Positions 11,225 to 24,076 of a stretch of DNA of 64,000 bases are shown piece by piece. The position numbers were made by a program, and so were the translations under genes. Each line of letters begins with the position of its first letter. The first letter of the stretch is position 1. Origin of the DNA: Phalacrocorax aristotelis (lineage: Eukaryota; Chordata; Aves; Suliformes; Phalacrocoracidae); contig NC_134279.1 of NCBI RefSeq assembly GCF_949628215.1, positions 77,506,830 to 77,570,829 on the forward strand. Reading direction: 5' to 3'. The notes under the pieces are model-generated. The model saw nothing but the letters and a program-made list of their open reading frames with translations, searched no databases and had not been told where the DNA came from.

Positions 11225-11721
11225 GACCTTGCCAGAGCTAGGACTTCTGTGAGGAAGACAGGAGAAAGAAGGCGAACATAGGGAGGGCAATGCCGATGGC
11301 AAGAGGGAGAGTATGCCAGCAGGGAGAGGGGAGGTGAAGAGTCTCAAATTTAGGCAAAAATGGGATTTCCACACAGCAAATTACCAGCATGGAGGACTTT
11401 GAGCAGGCTGTTCAAAGGGGTCAGCCAAGACTAGAACTGATGACAGGAAAAGATGGATTTGGGGCAGGATGGAGAAGGGGAGGAATAAGGAACAGGTGGG
11501 TGAGGAGGAGGCAGGTCAGGGGCTGGTTATGAGGACAAAGGTATCTGTCAGGATTTGGGAACAGGTTTGGGATAAAAAGGAAGGTTCTCGTGGGGCAGGT
11601 GAGGAGAAGTGGGTAATGAATGATTAAGAGGGCTGGGTAGGTGGTGATGAAGAGGAACAGATTTTTGCTTTCTGCAAAAGCAGAGGGTTTTTCCTTTTTT
11701 TTTTTTTTTTTTTTTTTTTTT
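11225..11721. repeat. Purine-rich tract ending in a 27-base T run
   Basis: From about 11225 to 11690 the plus strand is strongly enriched in G and A (for example GGATGGAGAAGGGGAGGAAT), then switches to an uninterrupted T run at 11695-11721. I see no transposable element upstream on either strand that would explain the T run as a poly(A) tail. Both open frames covering the T run are spurious. Confidence 0.7.
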
Positions 11722-12254
11722 CCTCACTTGGATAATAATGGCCCTCACACTATTTCTAATCTGATTTTCAACAAAGTTTATTTAATCCTGACACAGTGTC
11801 CTGCTGCCTGTCAGCTGAGCCATGGTTAACAGTGCTGTCCCCTAAGCCCAAGACAAGCAAGGTGAGGGGAATAAATTAGTTTAAATCTCTGCAAAAGGTT
11901 TCCCAGCTGCAACAAGGTGATAGCACATGCACAGTAAATTAGTGTGATTCAGCTCACTGTTAAGTTATGCATCTGAACCCTCGAAATACAGAAGAGACAC
12001 TCTGTCATTAATACAAACCTAAAAACAAGCTATAAGCCAGCACAGGCCAGTTTTAGAGGCCCTTAAGCAGAGCAGTTAGCCTGAAAGGCAAGCTGGGGCT
12101 GCTCATGATGAAAGCCCCACAAATGGAGAGGTGGTTGACGTGCCAGACAGCCCTGGCAGAGAAGGAAATATATAGATTTATGCTGACATTTGAACTGTAA
12201 TGCCCTTATAACAAACCATGTCCCAGGAGTGTGTGTTATTTGGATTGTCTTGAC

Positions 12255-12335
12255 ACCAGATAGTGAGAAACCCAAGAAGGGGAAACTGAGGCAGGGCCAA
12301 GGTTTGACTGACATCCAGCTGCATAAGCTCCCTCT
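12255..12335 (+). mobile_element. MIR-like SINE relic
   Basis: GGGGAAACTGAGGCAGGGCC followed by AAGGTTTGACTGACATCCAG resembles the conserved MIR stretch (GGAAACTGAGGCACAGAGAG, then a TGACTTGCC-type block). Only this short core is recognisable. Confidence 0.45.
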
Positions 12336-13024
12336 GTGGTTCTTTATCAGGACTGTGTTCACCCATCGTGTACTCACATAGTTAAGCGGATCTAGGAAGC
12401 TACAATTCCTTTGCTTTCCAAAGCTGTTGCTCAGGAAAAGACTAATTAAGTGGTGGTGTTATTACAGCAGGTCCTGGAGTCTCCGAACACAACCAGCAGC
12501 GATTAGGCAGGCGTCAGCTACTGGGCGGGATTTCCCACTGCCCAGCTGTGTAATTATCACGGCAGCTAAGCCAAAATCATTTGACAAAGAAAACCAGCTG
12601 CAGGCTGTGGGTCTGAGAGATAGCGCATGTCCAGCAGAGAGAGAAACAGTAACCTACTCTCCTCTGTATTTTTCCAAAAGAAAGATCAATGAAGACAAGC
12701 ATGCCACATTCCTGCAGAGGAGCAGATAGTAATATCGATTTCAGGGGAGCACCTGGAATAAGAATCAGGGGTACAATACAGCTCACTGCGGTTTTGTTAG
12801 AGAATTGAATATTCACTGCTGCGTCCCTCACCTGGGGACATGGAGGCAGTAGGTGGGAGCTGCTAAGGAGGGAGGATCTGTTGCACTGCTTTGAAATATG
12901 GACCCTATCCTGCAGCAGCATCCCTGCAGAGGGGGGACAAGGACTGTCTTTGATAACCCCAATAAAGCACTGAAATGGACTTTGAGTGATAGAAAAGCTT
13001 TTCTCTGAGACGATTTCTGTTGTC

Positions 13025-13115
13025 TGTGGCCTTGTGTAACCTTCTGCCTTGGTTTGCCCACCTCTAAAATGATGGTATCTGTGTTAGCTGCCTCACCGGC
13101 TGTCTCAGCCACATC
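13025..13115 (-). mobile_element. MIR-like SINE relic, minus orientation
   Basis: GTAACCTTCTGCCTTGGTTT and GCCCACCTCTAAAATGATGG, then GCTGCCTCACCGGC, follow the order of reverse-complement MIR (CTGTGCCTCAGTTTCCCCATCTGTAAAATGG..., here quoted only in parts). It is one of the clearer MIR-like matches in the window. Confidence 0.5.
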
Positions 13116-16100
13116 ACATGATGCCTTCAAACAAACCAGACAGAGCCTCGCCCCAAGAAAGCTTGGGGGCTTTCTTCTGTGTCTGTGCAACCAAATGCAC
13201 CTTCAAGAGAAGTCTTCCCTGTCTGTGGCCACAAGGCTTTTGATTGCATGTGAAATGGCCATTAACATCTCCAAAGCTGTTCTTCCCTCCCAGCAACGAG
13301 CTGCCTGCCAGCAAGGATGGCTGATGCACAGGAGGGAGCAGAGCACCAAACACAGGAGAGACAAACTGGGCTGCCAGCATGCGTGGGAGAGGAACTGGAG
13401 TTATTTGGAAGAGCGTATGCAGCTCATTGCCATGTATCAGCAATACGTTTAGTGGTATAGCAGGACAAAAGCAGGTTAAGAGAATGAGGAGAGGTTGCAG
13501 CTGAGGAATATGTCACCACCATCACCAGTGCAGTGTTGTGTCCACCCTGTAAACTACGTGCCAGGTCCAGCTGACCTGTGTAGGTAGAGAGTCTTCCCCT
13601 GGTTGTTTCTGGTGTGAAGGTACCCCAGCACATCACAGCATGGTGTAGATCTGGCTGTGAGGAGCTCAGCATGAGTCACACATTCAGCACGTGGCAATGG
13701 TCAGGGCTGGGCATGGGACCCACCTGGACCTCCTGGCACAAAGGATGGTGCGAAAGACAAGGCCCTTGGAAAAGAAGGACAAGGACAAAAGCCAACATTT
13801 TCCGCAGTAGCAGCACAAAGGCATCTATTTCCATTTATATGTAGCAGCTCCCTACCCAATTCCAATTTCATATCTTCATCCAAATCTATCTCTTCACTCC
13901 CATCTGAATTTATTTGGAGCAATCCTCTCCTTTCCTTCAAAGAGCCAGACAGGACCTTTTCAATAGGTGCCTAATGAACACTGTTTACTTGGTGGAGCCT
14001 GTGAGCAGAGACAGACCTCACTTGATCTGCTGCATGAGGAACTCATTGCTTTCATGAAGGTCCCAGCCTCAGCCTCTAACTACATTCTCAGTGTCTGTGC
14101 AAATCCGCCAACCATTAGCGAATGCCTTCTCAGAGGGCTCTTCAACCTGCAAATCCATTTGCACTTAAATTGCCTGACACGCAGCACTTGGCCTAGATGA
14201 GTAACGAAGTGTGTGACCTTCCAGCAATCAAGCATTGCTAATATCTCAACTATTTCAAATGTTTAATAACTTAATCTAATGCAGTGAGCACGATTTGATT
14301 GAATGCACAATATCTGTAGCAGCTAATTAACCACAGTAGCCCAGAGAGGTCTTGGACTTCATACAACCTTTCAATATAATTACAAATTTTTAACAGCAAA
14401 ATGAATTTAAATCCAGCCTGACACAGCAATCCATCTTCATCTCCAGATAAAAGGTAGCACATGCGGTATTAACATTTAAACAAAAGGCATGGGCAGCAGA
14501 GAGAGACAAGGAGCATTAGCAGATGTGCAGAATGGATTACTAACAGCGCTGAGGAAGGGAAGGGATGGACAAGTGCATTGCATTGTACAGGTCAGATTTA
14601 CAACACGGCTACTCACTTTGGTGGGTTTGCCTGTAAGCCATGAGTTTAGAGTTCATGGCAAGGGCAGAGCCCTTTAGATCTACCTGCATCTCCTCTGGAG
14701 GACCGGGTGTGTTATCTCATCCTCCTCCTGCATGTGCAGCATGCCACACACCAGCAGGCATGGGTGATTACATCCCTGCTTTTGGTAGAGCTGTTTCTCA
14801 GCAAAGTGGATCTGAACACAAAAACCCCCCTCTCCTCTGTGCCTAGGTAGCAAGAAAATGTCCCAATGGTCTTCTTGCACCTGTCTTACAATGCCCTTCT
14901 ACCATCCTGTGAGCCACACCTGGAGCTTCTCCTGGAGATTTTCTCCCCTTCCATCCTCCCAGATGTGGGCTATGTGCCATGGCTTGCAGGGACATGAGGA
15001 TTTGGATATAGAGCTTGCAGAGTCAGTTTGACCACACTTGCTATAGCCATAATGGGGATTAAACTGGACTTTAGGACACTAGGTGGGATTAATGGCCCCC
15101 TAATATGGCATCTCAAGTAATTCAGAGGAGCTGGAGGCATCTGTTCCTCTCCACTGACTCTAAAACGTGTCAGATGTGTGATTCAGGAAGGCAATAGATT
15201 TGGGTCCATCCTACATGCACAGCATCTCTGTGCAGAAAACTGTTGTTAGCATTAACAGATATAAGAGGCATGGCTTGGGGTCACTTTCTTGCAAAGCCCT
15301 GACATTCAGTAGTATCTGAGCTGAAAGCTCAACAACTGGGAGACACCTTCCCAGCCCCCTCGAGGTAATAATAACAAGGGGGAAGAACATATTTGGAGTT
15401 TTCATTTGCTTTCTTGGTTTGAACCTTCTGCATTCAGAGAGCCTCTCCTGAAAGCCATGAAGGCAAAAAGCAGATTTTAAGTGAAAGGTGAGATTTCTCC
15501 TTCAACAAGCAACCACCTGCCCTCAGCTGCTTGGACAAGGCATTTTAAGCCTCTCTGGAGCCTGCACTGCTGTAAATCTAGCACAGTTAATTTCCGTGGA
15601 AGTGCTCCCCGTTTTCACTGGTGTAAATAAGAACAGGATTAGACTGACAATAAAACAGACAAAATACCAATGAGAATAAAACACAGACGCCCTACGATCA
15701 TGATAGTGAGTAGCATTAGTGGGTATTAGTAGCTCAGAATAAATAGATAGGACATAAAGGAACTATTTGTTCTTGCTGTTAAGCACTTTTCAGATTCCCA
15801 CTTAGCTTGTATCTGTCAAAGACATTTTTCCCCCAGAGTTTGTGAAACATTACCATAAATCTGTCCCATGTAGAGTTTTAATTGCCGAGTTCAAAACTAG
15901 GCTGACTCTGCCAAATGTGATAGCATCAGCTGGTGGCATCATTTGTCATTGTTACAGGCAAATAAACCAGTGAGTTAATCAAAGGGGATGAAAAATGAGG
16001 TGGTTTCGGTTTTTAGAGCCCTGAATCCAATTCCTTCTCCTTCTTCTCACTAGTCTACACCAAAATGCCAATAACACCAGCTGGCCAAAAGGCACGCATT

Positions 16101-19100
16101 CAAAAAATCCATTGTAGACAACACATAGGCACATTCTCAACTGATAAAATCAAGGACAAATGGGAAGAGATAATAGCAAGTAGAGACAAAAAAACATTCT
16201 CTGGACAGTGCAGCTGAAGGAGATGAGCAGATAGGCAATCACTGCTGCTCAGACAGCACTTCAGTCCAAGGCCTCTCCGTATCAAACTGACGTGAGGTCT
16301 CTCTGGACGGACAGGGTGGTGAAACATATTCTTTCGAGGGCCTCTTGGACTACTGCATAAAATAAGCAGAGATCAAAATCCAAATGAGTCTGAGTGTTTG
16401 GGAATCCTGTTTGTCAGCAATATGTTTCCTGGAAGCTCAGATCTAGGCTTCTGGTGATCCTACGCCAATCCCAGCTGTGAGGGGCTGTCTGACTGCACAA
16501 TCACTGTCCTTCTCTTGCAGACAAAAACAAGGAGTCTTTGTTTGCAAATCTTTGCTCTTAATATGCCAATGATGGCCTTAACAGACCCAAAGTAGATGAG
16601 AAAATAATGTTCTTTGATCACAATGTGCCCTGCTTATCTCCTTTTTAGATACCCTTGGTGGAAAGACAGACATTATCTACCAGATGGAGACCTAATGTAT
16701 TTCATGTGGTACCTCAGACTGATAGAGGAGGCTCCCTAACACTCCAGGGAGTCAGTCAAAGGGTTCTCTTATCTCATACAGACTTCTAGCTTCCCTAAAC
16801 CACTGTGAAGAAACTATGTGGCCAGCACCACACTGGAAGTCTATGGAGATGTACAGGCACACACCAATGAACACAGTGATGGGCTTAGCATTTGAGCTGG
16901 CGGCTGAGTACATACTCCTAGTCTGTTACAACTCTGAAGTAAATAGCTGAAACCTGTGCACCTTACAATTGTCAATTTGTGCCTTATCATTGATCCCAGG
17001 GCAGAGCTAAGGTCTTCCAAGTCCATGGCCAACACCAGGAAGAGCATCTCTCCCCATTCTGAATATTTTGAAGGCGACTTCTCATATTTTCTTTTCCCCC
17101 TTAGTCCATCCCCTACTACCTATCCTAGCAAACATTACTATGAATCTAACCCCAAAAGTCCTGAGCTTGCACGTATTCGTAGAGAAGTGGAAGATTAAGA
17201 GCAAAACAGGGTCTTCTGCACAGCTCTGTCCTCATCCTCCACCCAACTGCACTTACCCCACCTACAAAAGCCCCAAAATCTTGCATGCATAATACTTCTC
17301 ATTCCTCCTGCCTTTTTCTCTTTCTTAATTTTCCCTCTTTTTAATAAGAAAATCACACCTTACCTTCACCATCCCTTGACCTGAAGTTTGTTCAGGCACA
17401 ATCAGCACAGATAAAGAGTGAGGACCAGATACTTCACAACCAGCTGTTACTCCTTTAAACAACATCATCTGGTATCTTCACATCCAGACATGGGCAGGTC
17501 TGGCCCTGCTCAAGTGCTGCTCTTCTGACTGGGGGGTTAGATGGGTCGAGGCGAGCTACTCAGCTTTGCACTTTTTGATGCCAGAAGTAAAAAGCTGTTT
17601 TCTGCCTCAATAGATGTGGAATAGCTTCCTCAATAGATGTGGAAGAGGTGGAGAGAACAGTGACTTTCCCTTTGCTCAGAGCTCCCACAATTTTTAGGGC
17701 TTTTAAACTTTCCCCTGAAAAGTAAGTGGGGGCTTACCCCAGAACCCAACAGCATCTGTGAAAAAATGGTAATTTAAAGAAAAACAAAGTCACCTCTCCC
17801 AGGGCTTGATCTTATGTTCTCTGAATTTGACCTTCTGTCCACTAAAGTGTATGAAAATACCCTCCACAATGAAACATTTATTCATCGGCAATTATCTTAA
17901 TTTTTATTACACAGGAATTCCTTTTCCTGTCAGACAGGGTTTGGGTGAGCTGAGCGTGGCTCATGGCACCTCCAGTTCCTCCCAACAGATATTACAGTGG
18001 ATGATCTCACAGAATGTGCATTTCCCCTCCACGCAAATTTCAAAATAGGACCACATCCCTACAAATTTCCTACAGCCTAGAAGGAGGGTACATTTGATTT
18101 GTCCCTCCAGCTCAACAAGACCAGTGGCCAGACATGCTACAAGTTTTTAGGAAGTGAAGGCTGAGACAGAAGAGAGAAATGCCATTGTAATAATCAAGGG
18201 GAAAGCAAATATATGTTAGAAAGAAGGAATAAGCTGCAAGAAAGAAGCAGCATGAAGGAAATTTGGAATAATAACTAAGTAGCAAGTTTCTGCAGGTCGG
18301 ACATATGACCAAGATGTCTTCTGTTTGCCTAAAATGCAAAATTAGCTCTCTGGTTTAGTGCATACAATAGCAGTTGGCCTCAGAGGTCAAATAATCCTAC
18401 AAGGCTCAAGACCATCTCCTTTACCACAAGTGAGTGATCCTACTGCTGAATATCTTGAACTGATGTCTACTGAGGATAGTCATTGTAACCCCACATCTGG
18501 CATCACAGAGCATTGGTCATGGTCTCAGACCCCAGTGCCCTGTGCCAATGGCTCACTACATCGGCATGTTCACATTCTGAAAGCAGAAACCAAACCAAAA
18601 ACATGTGTCATCTTGCCAGAACTCACAGCGCCACCCCAAAATCTCATGATCTTTGAAATCTCAGATTCTAGAAGCAAGTCTTTTACCTTCACCTGGAAGG
18701 AATTCCATCCTATATACCCATACAAAAAAGAAAAATAGCTCATATTTTTATTCAGCCCTACCAATGAGTTCTCAGCCCCGCTGAAGAGAGCCATTGTGGA
18801 GCGACTGCATTATAAAAGATGTTAAGGCCTCTTCCAGACCATAAAATATGCAACAAAACAGAGTGCCAAATACCAGTCCTTTCTATGGCCCAAGACAAAG
18901 AGCCGCCCTGCAAAGCATTAATCCCTGCAGCTGCCTTGAACTATTCATGTTTCTCGGCTTTACGTAAGGAGCCATTCCATTCTGGCTACCGCTCTCCCCA
19001 AAACAGAGACTTGCAGAGTCTTTAACACAATTAAAGGTCATTTTGTGAACAGAGAACCCAAAGATTTGAATGGGAGACTGTGACTTCTTAGCAGAGAAGG

Positions 19101-19964
19101 CCAGACTATTTATTTTCAGTGGAGAGTAAATTTACCCCAAAATGCAGTTATGATTGTTTCTCCCTTACACACATCAACACCCCTTTCTTTCATCTAATAG
19201 CTTCATTGTTAGTACATTCACTTAGATTATGAGGGACCCCACTTCAATTTCCTCCTTTTCCTGGGGCTATCTGAACCTCTCCCTTCTTCCTGCCCCAAAC
19301 CACTAGACCACAGGGCAGAGCTACACAGTTAAGCATTACCAAAGCCCAGTGGATTGTCTTACTGAGGTCAGCAGGAGAAGCGTTCTGTCCCAAGGGCCAG
19401 CTGGGGACCACGCACCACCTCCTACTGCTGGGGGTGGCAGCAGCCAGCTTCACATGCCCCCCAAGAGAAGGTGACCTGTAGGAGACACAAAACCACCTGC
19501 AGAAATGTGGGAAGCATCATACTTTGCTGAGGTCTGGGCAAAATATACTCCCAGTCTAGATACAGGCTGCAAAGTGCCATCTGAGTCACCCTGTTATAGT
19601 CCTCTGGTGGGATTTTTCATTTTCTCTTACTGAAACTATTAAACTTTTCATACATAAACATGAATATTGGGAAACCTAATCTACTGGCTAGACAGAGAAA
19701 GCCATAGTCTCTCCTCTGTGGCAGAAAGGATTTTTAGGGTTTTGTCATACAAAGTTCTAAGAAGTGGATTTGAAGACCATCCTCTGCTGAATATCATATA
19801 GCTTTGTGGTGGGACTGATTGCCTTCGAGTTCAGGTTTTCAAGCTGGACCCTCAACTGGTGGGGGTGGATATTGCATCTAAGTTTCCTTCACTGTGGGTA
19901 AACACCCAAAGAGCTGGGCCTTTGGATACAAGGCAGCTACCACATGGCTATTTGGTTCTTTGCT

Positions 19965-20160
19965 TTTTGTAAAAAGGCCTGAAAATAAAACCTTTTGCTT
20001 TAAACCAAAAGAACATTTGGCTCGAAACAAGAATGTTTTTTAATTTCTTGGGTTATTGAAAGAAAGCTAAAAATTTTAAGCTTGGCTAGAGCAAAACCTA
20101 AATTTTTTTACAAATGCTTGGTTCTGTAACTAAGACACACAAACAAACAAACAAAAATCT
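19965..20160. repeat. AT-rich low-complexity block with (ACAA)n
   Basis: The sequence is A/T-rich with AAAACC/GGTTTT-type words resembling the block at 9.9-10.2 kb, and ends in ACAAACAAACAAACAAA at about 20137-20156. It may be a relic of the same element type, or simple sequence. Confidence 0.35.
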
Positions 20161-20554
20161 GTTTCTCACAGCTCAGCTTCTCATCCCAATAAAAAGTCTT
20201 TCTCCAAACCACTAGTTTTCAGTGGGTATGAGATGCCACCTTTGGTGGTTTTCTTATTTGGAGGCTAGAAGATCTCTGAGTAAAAGTAACCAGAAGAAAT
20301 ACCCCCTAGTGACAAGAAGCCCATGTTTCTGGCACAAAAAGCCATTTTGCACCTTCAGGTGGCAGTTTATGACAAGATCTGTAAGAGTGAAACTCATTGT
20401 ACCAGCAGCCCAGCCTGTATCTCAGTTTAACTCAAAAGGAGGTGAAATGAGAGTCTATGATGCTGCACCTCAGCTAGGGTAGGTCACTTAGAGAGGTCTA
20501 ACAGGTAAAAGACTCTCTCTAGAAGGTAAGTCCCCAGCTGCCACCCAGCACAGT

Positions 20555-20632
20555 CCCTCTGAGGAGTAAGTGACTTGCCCAAACCACTCCCCAGGGTGCC
20601 GAGCTCACACCTTTGAATGAGCGCTGGAGCCT
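20555..20632 (+). mobile_element. MIR-like SINE relic
   Basis: GAGTAAGTGACTTGCCCAAA followed by a stretch ending in GAGCGCTGGAGCC resembles the MIR 3' part (AAGTGACTTGCCCAAGGTCA and downstream). Partial and diverged. Confidence 0.4.
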
Positions 20633-23600
20633 CCTGGGACAAAAAGGAAAATAAAAAAACCCAACCCAAAAAAAAGCAAACCAAAACCACTAAGACCTGG
20701 CAAATTTAAGCTAATTGTCCTTCCCTGTGAGCCATCGAAGTATTTTTTATATGGACCTTGAATAACAGAGCCCTCCTCCTCACTTGTATTGTCCATGCGG
20801 TAGGTGAAAACTTCTGGCCCTGGGCAGTGTCTTATGGACATCATTCTCGATCAGAAACAAAAATGCAGTTGTCTCATTAGTGAAGGGACTTATTTTCCCC
20901 ACTGTTCAGGTTGCTGGCTGTCCTGAAGACCCTAATGGCTCTGGTGCCCTTACTTGCAAGTGCTCTGATGAAGTACTACCAAATCCTGGCTCCCAAGCCC
21001 ACCCCACACCAGCTTTATGTGACAACAAACCCTCAGTTCAGAGGGTCCCAGAAGTTTAATGTGCAGCAACTGAAATAAACTGTCTGTTTGGTGACCCAAA
21101 ATGGCTCGGACAATTACATATCCATTGGGAGTCTAAGAGCTGTTGGGTGCATGGAAACCAGTCTATATTGAGCCATCAGCTGTAAAAGCGTTTTCACTAA
21201 TGAATATGTGAATGAACTGGGTGGGGAAAGTCAGGTCAGTGTTTTTCCAATGATTATGGAATTTGTTATCTAAATTTTTGGGTAAGTTACTGACAGCAAG
21301 CTGGATGCAACAGTAAAAGGTCAGTTGTGCTGATGTATGCTTATCCCTCCCATACACCAGGTCCAGTGGGGTCAGAGAAGACGTCACTCCAAACACCCAA
21401 AATAGGGGTTATTAAATACAGGCTGCTTTATACTGTCATGTGCCAGTGTAACCAACTGTAGCAATATATTAGGTCTTAGAGTGGAGCCACATCTAGGGTT
21501 ATAAATCAGCATTTTGAGAAAAGCACCTTTCAGGCTTTTTCTCCAGCAGTGTCAAAGGGCCTTTCAAAAGAGGGCATAAAAAAGGAAAACAACCCCCAAA
21601 CAGATATATTTTGAGATGTACTGAAAAAAATGTTTGAACTTTACAGATTAATAAATTGGGGTGGCAGACCCAGTGAAGCCTGTTTTCCTGAAAATTTTTT
21701 CCCCTACAACGCACCCACACTGTCCCAGGCTGGGAAAGATGAGGCACGTGGTGTAGCCAGTGTTACCCTACACACTGGCCAGCAGCAAAGGGCCTGTGGC
21801 ACTGCCAGCACAGCGTCTCCTCAGGGGTAACATCCAAGTGCCTCCTCTCCCTCCCATCAATTTGCACAAATCCATTAAAAAACAAGCAATCTATGAGATC
21901 ACCTTGCCTTTGTCAAACTTGATTGACCAAGTGATTCAGGTGAATGTTAGAACTGGATAGCAGAGAGGATGCTGAGGAAAGGGAACGGGCGAAGGAGGGT
22001 ACAAAACATAGCCAAGATACTTGAAAAGATCCCTGGGCTTTGAGATGGTTACCAGTTAAAAACCACAGGCAATGTGACTTGAGGCAGACTTGTTCAACAG
22101 GCTGCTTCAGAATGTGCACACTGTTGAAATCCCTGTTCAGGGACACATTTCACATATTTCACTGACTTGCACCAACCCTCTAGCCTGCTGTATCTGTATT
22201 TACAGGGACGTAGGCTTGAGTTGTGCTCAACTACAAGCCCAAATCAAACTGTGGTAGTAAAGGTACTGAAAACCAGGACTAGGCTTTGAAACTGTGGATA
22301 GCGTAGACTTAGGCAACTTCAAGCAGAGGTGCAAACCTCCCATGCAAGGAGGAGATGCTTTCTACACCTCACCCACTCCCTTCCCCAGCTAATTCTCCAC
22401 ATGCTCCAGAAATGCATCAACCAAAGGCACTTTTAATTCTCTGTGGCAGAGAGTGAAACTCCAACCTCCACAGACCAGCTTCTCTTGGCTTTTGGGGTTT
22501 GCTGGGCAGCTGAACACCTGTAAGCAAGAAACCACCCCATGTTACCATGGGGAAAGCAGGACTTAAGCTACCTCTTGAAATACTCTTGAAATACAAATGC
22601 TGATGCCCAGGTGGGAGTACACAGGGTGTAATCTCCATGGATTTTCCACCCGATCATTAAACCAGTTCCAATGTAAAGTTCAACTACCAAAGCTCACAGT
22701 TACAGCCACTCAGGTCTCTTGGGCTCCTGGGCTGTGTTTGCTTTTCCTTGGCTTTACCTTCTTGCTGCCCTCCTTGGTCTTGCTAGCTCTCCTTGTTCTC
22801 CCCTTCCGCAGTCCAATCTCTCTTCCCCAACTCTCATGTTTATCTCTCAGCTGGGTCCTTTTCACGGCCTTTCTTCACCTGGGAGAGAAATGAAATGCTT
22901 TACGCCCAGTCTCTGGGCACATTCCTGCACAGCGAACAGCAGCAGTTCCCACAAAATGGGCTGCTCTCCTCTCCAAAATCACAACTCAACCTCCTTCACA
23001 GAGGAGGACAGATCTGCCCCAGCTCGCGGCGTTCAGCCCAGACGCATGCTGCGGGATCAATACGAGCATCGCTGGGAAAACCCTGACCCAACGCTGCTCC
23101 ATTATTAAAATGTTCCTTGCACTCAGCCAGCAAAGCCCTGCAGACTGATTTGGGTGCGACAATCGTTGCTGCCACTGCTGAGCGTTTTGTAAATATCTGG
23201 TGATACAGCCCCTCTCCTACAGGCACCATGATATAATTAGGCAAAAGCATGATGGAAGGAAAGATAAAAAGAAAACTTGGGTAGATTTGGCACACAGCCG
23301 GCTGCTCTCTTCCTTTGTTTATAATATGTAGAAGAGAGAAAAAGCAGAGGAGAATGAAGGATTTTGTGTATTTGCAGTGCACGCAGGTCTTACAGCATTA
23401 TTAAAGTCTAATTTGATGATCTGCAGTTTTACATTCTGTTCTTCCCAAGATTCGTGAAAAAGTACACGGGATAGGCAAAAAAACACAGTGTGAGGACACT
23501 CTAAATCTCTCTGCAAAGACAATTAACTGTTATGCTTATTCGTTATAGTGACTTCGTGTTTGCAAACTAGCCTGACCACAGAATATGCTAAACACGTTAT

Positions 23601-23740
23601 CATCGACTCCAAGCTCAGTGAAACCTGATAGCGCTTCAAAACACACCAGGTTCCTCGTCAAGAGGAGCATTGCTTGCTTTTTTATCTTTGGCCTCCAAAT
23701 TTCAGTATTATTTTAAAACTATAATTGAATTTCAATCCTC

Positions 23741-23758
23741 TGTGTGTGTGTGTGTGTG
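23741..23758. repeat. (TG)9 microsatellite
   Basis: Nine uninterrupted TG dinucleotides. Confidence 0.9.
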
Positions 23759-24004
23759 AAGAAAGGAAACACTTCTCCCAAGATTTACTGCATGTCTGTT
23801 ACTGTGTGGGCTGTTTTGACTCTGCAGCGTAGCAGAGACCATGCAAACCGCGCGCTATTGGAATCGGTTCAAACTTTTACAGTCCTTCAAATTGGGGCTG
23901 GAGCCGGAGAGGAAATACTAAAATCCTGTATATACAACTTCTGTCTGTGAGGGGGAGAGAAATTCCATGAAAATTAAGAACTCAATGATGTATAAATTTA
24001 TATT

Positions 24005-24076
24005 CTGTTTAAAGGGTGGGTTGGTTTTTTCTTTTTTGGGTCTTTTTTTTTTTCGGGTCTTTTTTTTATTCTCTTG
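24005..24076. repeat. Pyrimidine-rich simple sequence
   Basis: T-rich runs are broken by GGGTC (TTTTTTGGGTC, then TTTTTTTTTTTCGGGTC, then TTTTTTTTATTCTC), making two imperfect copies of a roughly 22-base unit. Confidence 0.6.

Larger units (their letters stand above)
11722..19964. other. Intergenic sequence with MIR-like relics and AT-rich unique blocks
   Basis: Apart from the two MIR-like relics, this is unique sequence. Two parts stand out by eye as possible conserved noncoding elements: 12480-12610 (GGGCGGGATTTCCCACTG and CAGCTGTGTAATTATC) and 14220-14470 (CAGCTAATTAACCACAG with several ATTTGAT/TAAT words). I recognise no coding exon. Confidence 0.5.

Noticed and set aside
13967-14200. 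Frame with SNYILSV and SECLLR, superficially like the ATOH8 bHLH end (NYILSLA ... SECVQR)
   Set aside because: Only a few scattered residues agree, the spacing differs, and the conserved helix-loop-helix core is absent. ATOH8 is far more conserved than this.
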